A stretch of 64,000 bases of DNA, taken from Saccharum officinarum (lineage: Eukaryota; Streptophyta; Magnoliopsida; Poales; Poaceae). The first letter of the stretch is position 1. Each line of letters opens with the position of its first letter. The translations under genes and the position numbers were made by a program. The DNA lies in the NCBI GenBank assembly GCA_020631735.1, contig CM036209.1, positions 3,137,451 to 3,201,450 on the forward strand, written 5' to 3'. The notes beneath the pieces were generated by a model. That model was given only the letters and a program-made list of their open reading frames with translations, did no database searches and was not told where the DNA came from. Shown here piece by piece: positions 34,718 to 47,087 of this stretch.

Positions 34718-36065
34718 TCACGAAATGAAATCCCAATCACGCTCTTCCTCATCACTTTCCTCTGGATAAATATAATTTGTGTGCCCACCTAAGAAGCTAC
34801 CACAACTTGGATGTACAAGATTTTTTGCCCGAAAAAACAACCTTTGCAGCGAGCTTATAGAAAAAAAACAAGTGTGTTAGCAAATGGTCGACAAATGAAA
34901 AAAAAAAGATGTGCAAAAAATAACCTACAAAGTTAGATCACAGTGTATATTTGCATAAAAATCAAGGAAAATTGATGTGAAGATACCTTGATCATTCTTT
35001 TTTGATGGCTTGTAGTCATCCTCCTCCAAAGGCTTGCAGAGATACACATCTTTCTCATCTATGAGATTATGATGTACTTCAGCAAAAAACATTGTATGTT
35101 TACCATCAAGGCCTTTCACTAAAAAGTTGTAATGCAAATATCCTTTCCCGAATTCACCCATAATGTTTCTTTCTTTCACTTCCACAAATTCAAGATCGGT
35201 AGGCTGCAATATAATAATATAAAATACATGTCAATAATTCAATATAACAGACCCACTTCAGATATCAGATAAATAGTAAAATGCATTTCAACTATGCAGC
35301 TAGCTTAAGTAATGAGCTTAATCAGTGGTCTGACCTACAAAAGAATAAAAATGTCGTTGTTGTGGGTGGATCACTCTAGCAAACTGTGTGTCCATTCTCT
35401 CAAAACTGAGTATCAGAATAGTAATACAATAACTAACCAATTTGAGTTGGTTTACATAAGTACTCCCTCACTTCCAAATTATAAGACGTTTTGTCATTTC
35501 TAGATACATTACTTTTGCTATGTATCTAGACATAGTGTATTAAGCTATATTTGGAATGGAGGGAGTATTAAACTACATGTCCATTCTGAAAAAATAGTAA
35601 AGTATAGCAATATTGAATAAAATTGTAGTATTGTCAATGAAGAATAACCAGAACACTAAAAACTAATGTGGGTTGGTTTACATTTTTTTAATGAAGGTTG
35701 GTTTAGATATTAGTAACTAGTAAACTACTACATGCCCATTCTTGCAAACAAAATGGATGTAACAATATGCCAATACTAAATAACATAGTATGGTATAGTA
35801 CTCTAAGAATAACCAGAACACTAACTATTGATTTGATATAGGCGTAACCTGCATGTTATTTTGCTTGGTGTAGACTTGCAATGCTACCATCGCGCTCTTG
35901 CGATCATGCTCTGCTCTTTGCTCCTCACTAAGCTTAGGAGAAGAAAAAGGGAAGTAGCTGTAATCGTGCCTTGTCGCCTCAACACAAGCGTCATGAAGAT
36001 CATGGACTGTAAATTCTGAATCCCTAGGAGTGGGGTCATCCCAAGTCTCCAACCTTATGTCCAGA
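34718..36065 (-). CDS. DUF3615-like gene, copy 1 (three visible exons; frameshift in last exon)
   Basis: Minus-strand exons 36065-35849, 35203-34987 and 34853-34718. Exon A ends ...ALQVYTKQNNMQ (donor CAG|GTTACG). Exon B starts PTDLEFVEVKERN and contains LHYNFLVKGLDG and MFFAEVHHNL...DVYLCKPLEED. The last exon starts ARCKGC and reads LVHPSCGSFLGGH and EESDEEERDWDFIS, then stop. This order (helical ALxxY segment, VEV...HxNF, FFAEV, a CxxC site, then HP..GxxxGGH) resembles the grass-expanded DUF3615 family of unknown function. A one-base shift is needed in the T(6) run near 34835. No start codon or first exon was found upstream of 36065. A Stowaway MITE sits in the intron. Confidence 0.55.
35461..35567. 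mobile_element. Stowaway-type MITE in the intron of DUF3615-like copy 1
   Basis: TACTCCCTCACTTCC at the left, GGAATGGAGGGAGTA at the right, 107 bp including the TA ends. Confidence 0.85.
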
Positions 36066-39012
36066 CTGCATGAGAAAAAAATAATATATAAAATGAAATA
36101 ACTGTCAGTTTAAGTGCAGTAGCAGTAAAAATTGTAAAACGACATGATAATTGCATGGGTGCATATATAATACAATACAATATAATATATAAGTTCGCGG
36201 TCCAACTACAGAGTCAAGCAAAGGAATTGGAATTGTAGTGTTTAGAAGATGCTGTCATATTTAATGCTACTGTTGCAGGCCAAGGAATTAGCTTTGGGGC
36301 CCTGCCATTCCACATAGAAAGCTCCCTCAATTGGCAGAGTTGGTTGAAGCTCTCTCAGAGAGTAGTACAAACTAACTCATATTAGTGCAAATCAAGAGAT
36401 CTATCACAAGCTGTAGTGATGCAACCTAGGTCATAAAAGAATTTAAGCCCTGCAGATCAGATGTACATCCTTTGTTTTTTCATAGAAATTAAGAAATTAC
36501 TCGAGAGAGAACAATTAGCGTAAGTCTATTATTCTGCTAATAATAAATTCAATTAGGTGTACGACAAACAACGATTAGGTTAGGTCATACATCCCAGAAC
36601 AGCTGAACAAGCATGATGGGATAATAACGAGGTAAGCCGTCGTGTTGGGAGCTGGGCGACGACATGCTGGCCAGCTGCAATGCGACGCGGCAATCCCTCC
36701 GCCGTTCCTTATCCTTCTTCGAGAACCGTAATAAGTAACGTAAAAATTGGCAAAGCAGATGAGGACCGGTATAATCCCAATCCGGTCAATCGACGAACAC
36801 ACAAAAACAGCAACGATGGGATTAACGATTGGGCAAAAGGCGAATAACCTGCGAAGAAGGCTGCCGTCAAGAGCTAAGGTCTGGTTTCCGCGAGGAAGGG
36901 GAACTGCAGGGTAATCATATATCAGCCATAGCGCGGCCCGTTTCGTCGTCTCCGGTCTCCGCGATCCGCGTCCAGCTAGATTTTGTCTGGGCCGGTCCTG
37001 TTGCATTTTTTGGACTATATAGGGTGAAAAAGGAAGTCTTGTACCGGTGAAAAAATAGTCCAGATGAAACAACAACAATTTTGAGGGAAAATCAAAATCT
37101 AGTCTACCTCCTTGAATGGACTATGCTGTTGCCACCTCAAACTTTACGAAATTTCTAAACAACTGTCGGCTGTTTTTCCCCCTCGTCGGTCGAATGTTTT
37201 TGCGGGCTGGCTTCATATTCAGCCCGAAGCCCGTTTTGTGTTTCCATCAAGATGAAGGTTTTTCCCCTAAAAAAAATCAAGATGAAGGTTTTGTTACTGT
37301 ATCAGGTCTGAATCCACCCTCGAAGATCCGATAGGCAATTTTTTCTGAACTCCGCGCCTCTTCTGTCGCCGTGACTTTTCATTAAATCAGTCGAATGATA
37401 CATAGTCACTTCCAACTTTAAAACCTCACATCTTTAGACTCTCAATTGTTCAAAGTACCATCCTACCCTGATTTGAGGGGGGTTTTAAAGGCAGTTTTGT
37501 CTTTTTAGTTAAAAATCAATAAATACTCAACAAAGTTCTAAAACCTTTAAAATGTAAGTGCAAAAGAATCCTAGAGATATACTAGTATAGGAATAATACA
37601 AATACAAATAAAATATTTAGTCCCCATGAAAATATCTCAAGATGCTTCTAAAAATAGATTATTATAGGAACATATAAAAAAACTCTAAACAAATCCCAAA
37701 ACATTCCAATTGATGACTAAACATGTTTTGAAAATTTTTTGAAACAAAAATCATAATACGCAACTAGCATGGATGCATTCAATATTAATATATGTTGCAT
37801 TCATGATGGTCACATCTCATATTTTACCCATGAAAAGTTTTTAAAACATGTTTACCCATCAATTAAATTGTTTTGTGAACTTTGTATTTTTTCCCTGATA
37901 TTTTTCCTATTTTCCTAGAGCTAAATCATAACTTTTTTATGCTTCTAAAGATATTTTCATATGTCATATACCAATCTCCCTAGAATTTTTAAAAGCATTA
38001 GGAAATTTTTCTATGTTTTAAAAATCTCATCAAGTATTTGCCAGATTTTTTAGTAAAAAGGTAGAGGTAATTGAACGATTTTGAGAGTTCGAAGCGGTAA
38101 GATGTCTGATTTAGAAGTTTAAGGGAAAATCAAACTAGTGTAACAGTTCAGGAAGGTAGAATGGACTTTTTCCATCCAAAAGGTGAAGCTACAAGCCAAC
38201 AACATTTAACAAAAAGTGGTGACCCAAAAGGTGAAACTAGTGTATATAGTTTTGCTAAAATATGGTTGAAAAGATGAGCACGGCGCCGCTCTTAGTCGTC
38301 GTACATGTCATTTCGTTATTTCTGCAGGCTCTCCGCTTCCTCTAACCAACGATCTACTTTCTGTTTTTCCTACGTTTTCACGTTCCACTGTTTTGCTTTA
38401 TATTATATATAACCCCTCAAACTATTCAGGGTGGACTACTTCACCCCTCAAACTATAAAACCGGATTTTCTACCTCCTGAACTTTTTAAAACCGGTCAAA
38501 TAACCTCCGAGCGGTTTTGGACAGTGGTTTTACTTCAGTGACCGGTTGGTTTTGTCTTTTTATTTATTTATTTTCACTGAATCTTTGAAAAATCATAGTA
38601 AATCACAGAAAAATCATAAAATAGAAAGTTCAATTTTGTTGGACTCCACGTGAATATATCTACACAGTGAACACAGTGAGCTGCATATTCTGTAATTAAA
38701 TAGAATAACGATGCATGTATCCTCCAATCCTGTGCAACGGAACATTAAGGATTAACGACTATGCAGTCTGGAGCTCAACCTCTCTCTTTTTTTTTAGCAC
38801 AAACAACATACGTCCACGAAAAAAAGAAAACTACAGAATATGCAGCTCTTTTTTCACTAAGATACCACACACCATGCTACGACTACTTGAATAAGTGTTC
38901 AGACACACTTCATCAGTATAGCAACATCCAGCATTGCTCCCAGGAATAATATCCAGCAGATAGCATGCACGTAATTAATTCATGTACAGAACTTTTGCAT
39001 GACAGCAGAACA
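36066..39012. other. Long stretch without a supportable gene
   Basis: 36066-37080 is probably the 5' flank of DUF3615-like copy 1. 37100-38300 is AT-rich with no repeats I can name. 38400-38560 contains the grass intergenic repeat with AACCCCTCAAACTA and CACCCCTCAAACTATAAAAC. The ORFs in this stretch have no recognisable domain and are not annotated. Confidence 0.4.
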
Positions 39013-39015
39013 TGT

Positions 39016-39919
39016 CACTACACCAGAGAAGGACATCACTGGCGGTTCAAAACCCCCCTTCACTGGCGGATTTTGAACCGCCATAACCAACTCGGCAGTG
39101 ATAAGCTGATCACATCACTGCCGATTATGCCAAACCGGCAGTGATAGCTCGTGTATCACTGCCGGTTCGTGTTACAAACCGGCAGTGATACACTACTCCA
39201 GAAATGGGAAACACTGCCGGTTCCAAAAGGCCTATTACTGCCGGACATTGAACGGGCACTAGGAAAACGACAGTGATAGCCTCTAGCTACCACTGCCGGT
39301 ATTTCACCCGTCACTGATAGGCTATAAAAAAACAAAAAAAGGGAATGCATGCTCGCTGGAGCATGCTCGTTGCTGCAGCCACCGCCATGTTTGCTGGCCA
39401 CCGCCGCCGCTCCATCAAGCAGTTCATCCAATAAAAATTCGTGCATCACAAACAAAGAAGGAGGGATTCAACACATCACAAATCAACTCACCCACAAAAC
39501 GATTCGTACATCACAAAGGAGAAGGGTTCAGCATCACAAAGGAGGAGAGGAAAGGATTCGTACATCACAAATTCAGTACATCACAGACAAAGGAGAATGA
39601 TGCAGATGTTCCTAGGATTGGGAAGGAATACACCTGACGCACCTTCTTCCTCCTCCCAATCCAGCCCACGTCCACTGTCGCCGTGGCCGGGTGCACCTTC
39701 TTCCTCCTCGCCGCCGCTGGATCTAGATCCACCTCCATCGGGCACCAAAACTCCGAATTCGGGTGAGGAAGGGGTGGGCACCATGAGGGAGGTAGGTGGG
39801 GAGGGGCGACCAGCAAGGGAGGCCTGGGCGGGGGTGGGGCTAGCAGCGAGGGAGGTCATCCAGGCAGGGGAGGAGCGAGCGGCGCGCGGAGGTGCGCGAC
39901 GGGGGAGGAGAAGTCTGCG

Positions 39920-39966
<47 letters not shown>

Positions 39967-40244
39967 CGGAGAAGTCTGGGTGCGGACTGGACGTGAGTTT
40001 AGAGTTAACCGGGATACATAAAAATTTCGGGTCCGGCTATGGATCAGTGCCGGCTGGCACTCTAGCCCGACAGAGATAAGCATCTGTGTCGGATTGTATC
40101 ACCAAGCCGCAGTGATAATATCAATCACTGTCGGTTGGTATAAAATTCCGACAATGATAGACTTTTTCCTTACGAACCGGCAGTGATGTATCTATCAGCG
40201 TCGGTTTTAAAATTCCGGCAGTGATTGTTTATTCTGTAGTAGTG
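39016..40244. mobile_element. Non-autonomous CACTA (En/Spm) element
   Basis: Left end CACTACACCAGAGAAGG, right end (minus strand) CACTACTACAGAATAAAC, and a TGT 3-bp duplication at 39013-39015 and 40245-40247. Both sides carry many subterminal CACTGCCGG / CCGGCAGTGA units in both orientations, as CACTA transposase-binding repeats do. A second CACTAC-type left end occurs at 39191. The 1.2-kb interior has no transposase; it contains GC-rich sequence and a GA microsatellite. Confidence 0.85.
39921..39962 (+). repeat. GA dinucleotide microsatellite
   Basis: About 20 uninterrupted GA units inside the CACTA element. Confidence 0.95.
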
Positions 40245-40362
40245 TGTGTTGGTTTGCATAATTCATGTCACTTTGCCTTAAGGCAAGACTAATCTTCCTT
40301 ACATGTCCACAAACTACAGTAATAAGAACGCTATTCACAGAACACCACATGCATTGCATTAA

Positions 40363-40806
40363 CTAATCATCGTCATCACTATAGCATAAAAGGAAAACCA
40401 ACGTCCTTGTGCCCCCCACAAGAAACCACCGTCGTTGGGATGTATCAGCTCTTCAGCCCGTTCTTTACACCCGTAGCAATGGGCTGATACAAAAAACAAA
40501 CAAACAAGCGCATTATTAAATGCCCAAGTATAAAATAAATATGAAAACCTGATTTTAAATAGAGATAACTATATACTATAGCATAAAAATAGAAGAAAGC
40601 AGCGTGAAAATACCTTCATCATTATCTTTCAAAGGCGTGCAAAGGTAAACACCTTTCTCATCCTTGATATTAGGATGTAGTTCGGCAAAGAAGTTAGCGA
40701 GTTCACCATCTAAGCATTTCACTATGAAGTTGAAGTGGATAAAACCCTGCCCATATTCATCAATAAGATTTCTTTCCTTCACTTCTACAATCTGAAGATC
40801 AGCAGG
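40363..40806 (-). pseudogene. DUF3615-like gene, copy 2 (two exons visible)
   Basis: Minus-strand exon 40806-40614 (PADLQIVEVKERNLIDEYG, HFNFIVKCLDG, NFFAELHPN, GVYLCTPL) and exon 40483-40363 (AHCYGCKERAEELIHP, NDGGFLWG, ending YSDDDD then stop). They correspond one-to-one to exons B and C of copy 1, with identical splice phase. The last exon needs a one-base shift at the G(6) run near 40418. An exon corresponding to exon A was not found upstream, so this copy is probably truncated. It is a tandem paralogue of copy 1, the two now separated by the CACTA element. Confidence 0.55.
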
Positions 40807-41768
40807 CTACAATATATATAAATGATAAACTGTATTCAGTTCTGCAGATAATAACTTAAATAATGAGCTAAATAAGTTGTCTATACTATAGACAAAAAAT
40901 AGGGAGCTGCATGCTGCATGTCTATTGTAAAAACAGATTAAAATTACTAAAGTTACTCCCTCTGTCTCCAAATAAATCAACTTCTAGTTGTCTTAAGTAA
41001 GTTTGACTGAACTTTATATAAAAGAGCACCAATATTTATAATTCACTTGAGTAGTAAATGAGGACGTCTATCCTAACACTGATAATTAACAGCTACACAT
41101 GAGCCTATATCAGTATATGACAACCAGAACACTCATTAATATAAGTCGGTTTAAATAAATGGTAGTGCTTCATTTTCATACTAGAAACAGAGGAAAAAAT
41201 AACAATATTGAACTAACATAGCAACACAGACATAATAAAAAAAAACTACAGCACTCATTATATATGTACTTAGCGCATTGATGCTTTTGTCAGGCTACGC
41301 ACAATGACCATATTACCCTTCGATGAATAAAATCAACAAAAAATGGCTATTTTGCGGAGACGGTGAGAGACGATAGGAAGCGATACCAACCATTGTAAAA
41401 GATCTCAAATTATATATGTACTTAGCGCATTGATGCTTTTGTCTATTGGAGGATAATAGAAAAAACAGACGTTTTTAAAAATGAAGGGCCAACATATCAT
41501 AATACTTTTTTTTGGAATGATAGTGCCTCAAGATTCAGACTAGTGGGAAACGGGGGTGTTGTGGGAGGTGCCCCCAGCAGGACACCCCATCTGGCACTTG
41601 GCCTTTCTTGGACCCGCGGCCTCTTTGCCGCTGCGCTAACCCCCGCGAACGAAGGTTTCCCGCGCTTTCTCCTTTTCAAGCATCTACAGTGGAGTGAGCT
41701 GGAGCTAAGGTGACGCATATTAGGAGAGCACGAAAATCGGAGAACCCTCGCAGGCCCTGTGGCAAGCT
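40807..41768. other. Intergenic stretch left of the solo LTR
   Basis: Contains a partial Stowaway-like end at 40954 (TACTCCCTCTGTCTCC) and otherwise AT-rich sequence. Two copies of a ~43-bp stretch containing TATATGTACTTAGCGCATTG occur near 41262 and 41412. The sequence from 41500 on has no recognisable gene. Confidence 0.4.
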
Positions 41769-42634
41769 AGAGCTGAAAGGTCCAAATGGCTAGAGGAGGA
41801 GTGAATAACTTATTTAAATTTTCTACAAGCTTCACTAAACAACAAAGTTAGTATATAAGATGGCAAAGCTAATTCTAGCACTAGCTTAACTACTTTAATG
41901 CAAGCCACAAATACAATTCTAGTGCAAGGCTATGATCTCTAGTTCACACCAACAAAGCTAAGTCTCTAAACTAATTACCCCTAAGTGCTACTCTAAGCAC
42001 ACTAGACAAAATATAGTGCATGAATGTAAAAGGGAAGAGAATTGATTCTTATACTGACGGTGTAGAGATGAGATGTATCCAAAGAATCAATCACACATAA
42101 TCATAATGAGAATCCTCGGCAAGAGATGACACGAGAATTTTTACCGAGGTTCACTTGCTTCCCGGCAAGCTACTCCTCGTTGTGGCGATGTACCAACCTG
42201 ATGGATCACGAGCTAATTGACTATCAAGAGTCAAACCCTCAGCGGGTGCCGCACATCCACTCACAAGATGGAGATCCTCCAAGCTACGTGCTCCACTAGA
42301 GTAGCCAATTCACGAACTCCCATGGGGAAGGCTCAAGAACCCCTCACAATCACTTGATGAGGCTCGAAACAATCTCCAATCACGAGTTTAGCACCACCGC
42401 TGCTCCAAGTCATCTAGGGTGTCGAAAAACATCCAAGAGTAACAAGCAATCCGTAGCAAACTCAAGAATCAAGTGCCACTAGATGCAACTCTCAATGCAA
42501 TGCACTTGAATCTCACTAAATCTCACTAGGATTAGCAACCAAGCAACGAGATGAGTGGAGGGAGTGTTCTCTAACTCAAAGGACGTCTCAATATCTCAGA
42601 AGTGCAAGAGTTAACCCCCAAGGGCCGGCCACCT

Positions 42635-42644
42635 CTTATTTATA
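42635..42644 (-). promoter_or_regulatory. TATA box of the solo LTR
   Basis: TATAAATAAG on the minus strand, immediately downstream (minus sense) of the GCGACAGACGC array. Confidence 0.55.
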
Positions 42645-42685
42645 GAGTGGAGAAGAGGAGCTAGCCGTTATGCCACTATCGCGCC

Positions 42686-43270
42686 TGACAGACGCGTCTG
42701 TCGCCTGACCGACAGACACGATCGGCAGCGTCTGTCGCACCACGTGACGCCACGTGTCCCTGAGCTTCGAAATCCAACGGTCGAGTTCACCATGCGACAG
42801 ACGCGTCTGACGCTTCGCGTCCTCAGCGTCTATCGCCCGATAGACGCAGTCCAGTAAGGGTATGTTTCGTGGAATCCTTCGACAGACGCGTCTGTCGCTA
42901 TAGCGACAGACGCGCCTCAACGTCATTCGACTTCGCGCCCCGAAGCGACACCAAGCTGCCTGCGACAGATGCTGACGTCATGCGTCTGTCGCTGAAGCGT
43001 GCCCGCGTCTGTCGCGCCGATGGACTCGGTCCAGAGCGCTTGATTCTTCACTCAATCGAAGGACACGTCTGTCGCTCTATCGACAGACACTGACGCCAGC
43101 GTCCGTCGCTGCCTCAGTGCCACGCCGCTTTGCGAGCCGATGACATCACTTGCGACATACGCTAATGCACGGCGTCTATCGCTGCATCACCCCACGTGTC
43201 CGACGCATGCTCCACTGCAGACCAACGCCTAGGGTAAGCCGACAGAGCGCAGGGCCAGCGTCTGTCGCTT
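42686..43270. repeat. Array of about 20 GCGACAGACGC / GCGTCTGTCGC motifs in the LTR U3
   Basis: I count about twenty copies, exact or with one mismatch, in both orientations and at irregular spacing over 585 bp. Several form head-to-head palindromes (GACAGACGCGTCTGTC). The spacers differ, so this is a dispersed motif array and not a simple tandem repeat. Confidence 0.85.
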
Positions 43271-43868
43271 GCAAAACAGCGACGACCACCTCCGCGACTT
43301 CGCCACTTCTTCCTGCTTTCGGCGTAAAGAAAAATAGTCATTTCATTTCCTCGAAAAACGCTTGAATCCTGCCTCTACCGCTCAAACTCACCGCCTTCGC
43401 AAATGTGCTAACACCATCAAGTGTATATCACCATCTGCATGTGTGTTAGCATTTTCACAATCATTTTTTAAGGCATTATGTTAGCTCTCTATTAGATCCT
43501 AATGCATATGCCCAGATGATGACCTAGTAGCACTTGATTCACGAGCTAACCGTGATTGCCCCTCTTGATAGTCAGCTATCAATTCTAAACCTGGTCAATC
43601 ACTTCTCTACTCATTTTAGACCGGCAAAAGCAACCCTATTGATTATACCTTTACCTTGATCACTTTGTTCCATGTCCATCTCCTCATGCTTGATCACCAT
43701 GATCCATTTCATATCCATGCACCATCTCTTAGTGATCTTGTGGTTACCACTACTTGCCACATACACCTTCATCACATGTGTTGCTTATGCCTAACTCAAA
43801 CCACTAAACACATGGCATTAGCAACTTGGTGTCATTAATTACTAAACCAAACTTGGGCTTTCAAGAGC

Positions 43869-44192
43869 GCGGCCGCCCGCAAGGCCAAGTTAGCGGCGAT
43901 GGCGTCTGGGGTAGGTAGCAGGGCATGGAAGTTATTGCTTTGCCCTCAAGTGATGTATTAGCGATCAAGGTGACGCTTTTGTAATTCGTCATCATCATAG
44001 GGTGTACTCTATAATACCCAGGACGTTACTGTTGGACATAGTTTTTGGGCAATTTAACAGGCATTTATTCCACATTTATTTTCTACTTCCCTTCCTTCGA
44101 TACCCTCGCTCTAGGTCATTATCTATCCCTGTGGGAAACCCTAGTCCTCTCCCCGCCTGGTCTTCTCTAGCGAGGGTGGGAGCAGGGCCAGT
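43869..44192. other. Unassigned sequence between LTRs
   Basis: Starts GC-rich (CGGCCGCCCGCAAGG) and continues the sequence left of the solo LTR. No gene is recognised. Confidence 0.3.
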
Positions 44193-44246
44193 TGAAAGTC
44201 CTATGTTTGGTGTTGGTAATTAGTGACAATGCCTAAGTACTAATCC
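44193..44246 (+). mobile_element. Start of a second, related LTR, cut by the gap
   Basis: TGAAAGTCCTATGTTTGGTG then GGTAATTAGTGACAATGCC parallels the minus-strand start of the solo LTR (TGAAAGCCCAAGTTTGG then TAATTAATGACAC). It enters the gap at 44247. Confidence 0.5.
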
Positions 44247-44346
44247 NNNNNNNNNNNNNNNNNNNNNNNNNNNNNNNNNNNNNNNNNNNNNNNNNNNNNN
44301 NNNNNNNNNNNNNNNNNNNNNNNNNNNNNNNNNNNNNNNNNNNNNN
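44247..44346. other. Assembly gap (100 N)
   Basis: Placeholder of 100 N. It truncates a putative LTR on the left and the gypsy pol gene on the right. The missing 3' half of the gypsy element should lie in it. Confidence 0.99.
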
Positions 44347-46430
44347 TTCACAGAATATACCAGGATGTCATCATAAATACCACCACAAACTTGTCCAATT
44401 CAGGCATAAACACCGAATTCATCAAGTACATGAAGTGTGCGGGGGCATTTGTCAAGCCGAAAGACATAACAAGATACTCATAAAGACCGTATCTGGTAGA
44501 AAAGGCTGTCTTTGGAACATCTTCCGGGCGAATTTTAATTTGATGGTAGCCCGATCTTAGATCGATCTTGGAGAAAACTTTAGCTTTAGACAACTGATCG
44601 AACAAGATGTCGATTCGCGGTAGAGGGTACTTATTTTTGACAGTGACTGCATTGAGAGGTCTATAATCTACGCACATCCGCAAGGTTTGATCCTTCTTCT
44701 TTACAAAGATAGCAGGACATCCCCACGGCGATGAACTAGGACGAATCAACCCCTTCTTCAAAAGTTCATTCAATTGCACCTTAAGTTCAGCGAGTTCATT
44801 TGGAGGCATCCTATAGGGTCTCCTAGAGATGAGAGCCGTGCCAGGCAACAACTCGATTTTAAACTCCACATCCCGATCCGGAGGGAGTCCCGGCAATTCA
44901 TCGGGAAAAACGTCCGGAAATTCATTTACTACGGAAATTTCAGCCAACGCCTTTGCTTGCACAGCATGAATTTCCCCCGACAATTCAACCTTTCTGGGAA
45001 GTTGTACTAGAAAACCCTTTTGATCTGTAGGATCTCTGAGCATAACTACCCGAGCGGATGTGTCAATGAGTACCCCATTCTGACTCATCCAATTCATGCC
45101 CAAGATAACATCTATGTCTAAACCAGGTAAAACCAATAGGGCAAGCGAATAACTTCGCCCTTCTATCTCAAACTTAAGGTTCCCCACTACTTTGTTTGTG
45201 GAAATATTCCCACTTGCAGCGCTAATACAATAACCCACACCTTCAACAGTATGCAACTTGTGTGCAAATTAGATGCAAACTTAGGACTGATAAAGGAATG
45301 CGAAGCACCTGAATCAAAAAGTACCACTGCGGGGTGTTGGTCAACTAGAAACTTACCAGCGGTGACCACCTCACCAGATGGAATTTCCTCAATGCTGTTA
45401 TAATGGGCGTGTCCCTGACGACTACCTTGGTTGACATTTTTCTTAGGGTACGGACAGTTCCGGGCCCAATGACCTGGCTTGTTGCAATTCCAGCAAGGCA
45501 TATTGCTAGGAGGAACACTAGAGCTGCTCTGTCCAGAAGTCCCCTTTGGCAGAGCGACGGTATAAGCCTTACGGAACCCCGTTTTTGCAGCAGGCTTCTT
45601 CTGCGGCGGACGGAACTTTGTATTCTGAGCAGGTGGGCGAGGGGAAGACCTCGGTGCCGCTGAGGCCCTTGACTGAGAAGCACTTGCCTCAAGGGCCCTT
45701 TTACGGCTCTTAGAGGCAGAATAAATAGTATTGTTGTTCTCCTGGGTCAAAGCATCGCTGATGAAATCATTGAAAGTAGTACATTTGCTAGTGCCCATAG
45801 TTTTCATCAGTTTTGGGCCGAGGCCCCTTTTGAAACTAGCAATCTTTTTGGCATCGGTATCCACAAACTCTGTGGCATACCTTGCCAAGTTGTTGAAGGA
45901 CTACAAGTATTCAGTCAGGCTTTTGTTTTCTTGCGACAGCCTCATAAACTCTGTGTGCTTGATTGCCATAAGACCGGGAGGGATATAATTTCCCCGGAAT
46001 GCCGCCTTAAACTGATCCCAAGCAATCGGGACATTGGCAGGTAGTGTGGAACGATAGTGGCTCCACCAAATGCCCGCCGGACCATGCAACTGATGGGAAG
46101 CATACTCAGTTTTCAGCTCATCAGTTAGGCGTAGCAGACGAAACTTTTGTTCAATGGTATTCAACCACTCGTCAGCCTGCAGTGGTTCTTCCGCTTCCTT
46201 GAAGAGCGGGGGCTTTGTATCCAGAAAGTCCTTGAAATCGCTGTACTGATTTGGCTCTGGGCCTGGCGGCCATGACGAGCCTCTCGATTAGCCAGTTGGC
46301 GCATGGCGTCAGCCAACATACGCTGCCCCTCAACCACTGATTGCATCAACTCGGCCGGAGTAGGTGGTGGCGGAGGGGGCGGCTGTTCCTCCTCCTCATT
46401 TCCACGACCCCGGCGTAGATTGTACGACAT
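44347..46430 (-). pseudogene. gypsy gag-protease-reverse transcriptase, interrupted
   Basis: Minus-strand reading. Gag starts MSYNLRRGRGNEE at 46430 with a proline run, shifts frame near 46250, and continues through HGPAGIWWSHYRSTLP to an in-frame TAG at 45901-45903 (TEYL*). It then has a CCHC knuckle (CWNCNKPGHWARNC), a protease active site (FDSGASHSF) and, after a shift near 45260, [13 protein letters not shown]. Reverse transcriptase blocks follow: [48 protein letters not shown] and [13 protein letters not shown] one-base loss at about 44370 destroys the reading of the catalytic YIDDIL-type motif just before the gap. Together the stop and shifts make this copy inactive or poorly assembled. 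Confidence 0.88.
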
Positions 46431-47087
46431 CTGCAAAATGCATAGCCAATGAGCACTGACGATGTGGGAAATTTGTAGATGAATTATTGCGAAATGTCAA
46501 TCTGACTGTATGAATAGATTTCTCATAATAATTAAGGTACAATAATTCATCACAACCGCACAATCCATTCTAGCACATCATTTGACGAGATCATACTTGG
46601 TAATCCAACAAGATGCTCTTTGATAAAGGCTCACTCACAGGGAGCACAACGGTTACCGGACCGTTTGCGTTGCTATCTACGTGATTTTTGACCTTTTGCA
46701 CGGTACTTGGATTCGATCTCAAGATTTTTAGTTGACTGTGAAAGGCTACTTCAAACTGACCACAAAGAGACTTCTCAATGAAGAGTTCCATGGTGGATCA
46801 TGACTAGCCACCTCGATACCTGCGCGTGCCAAGCAGCACAGCCTTATGTCGCGCGCCATAGGAGGCCCTCGGTTTCGTCGCGGCACCGAAGGGTGCTAAT
46901 CGTGACACCATCATCGAACGCAACAGAATAAGACATCAAGTTGTGATCGAAATTAACAGGTTCAAACTACATTCAGGAAACATACGGTTCAACCTTACAT
47001 CCCAAAGTCAAGTTATTACAAGGCCTCACTCCTTCACAGGGAGGGCACAAAAGACGATCCTAACATTATAGGCACGTGATGACTACT

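Larger units (their letters stand above)
41774..43863 (-). mobile_element. Solo LTR (2090 bp), probably from a Copia-superfamily element
   Basis: Ends TGAAAG and CTTTCA, flanked by a perfect 5-bp duplication AGAGC (41769-41773 and 43864-43868). No internal region follows, so it is a solo LTR left by LTR-LTR recombination. A TATA box on the minus strand (TATAAATAAG, 42644-42635) gives the orientation. The GCTAGAGGAGGAGTGAATA stretch near 41789 resembles LTRs of SIRE/Maximus-type Copia elements of grasses; the family call is from memory. Upstream of the TATA box is a dense array of GCGACAGACGC motifs. Confidence 0.85.

Noticed and set aside
36575..37078. 167-codon minus-strand ORF
   Set aside because: No recognisable domain or splice partner; low-complexity and likely random, though it lies in the DUF3615-like 5' flank.
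39441..40079. 212-codon ORF inside the CACTA element
   Set aside because: Composed of GC-rich sequence and the GA microsatellite (Arg-Glu run); no conserved motif.
42686..43270. CRISPR-like array
   Set aside because: Eukaryotic LTR sequence; the motif is short, occurs in both orientations and has irregular spacers.
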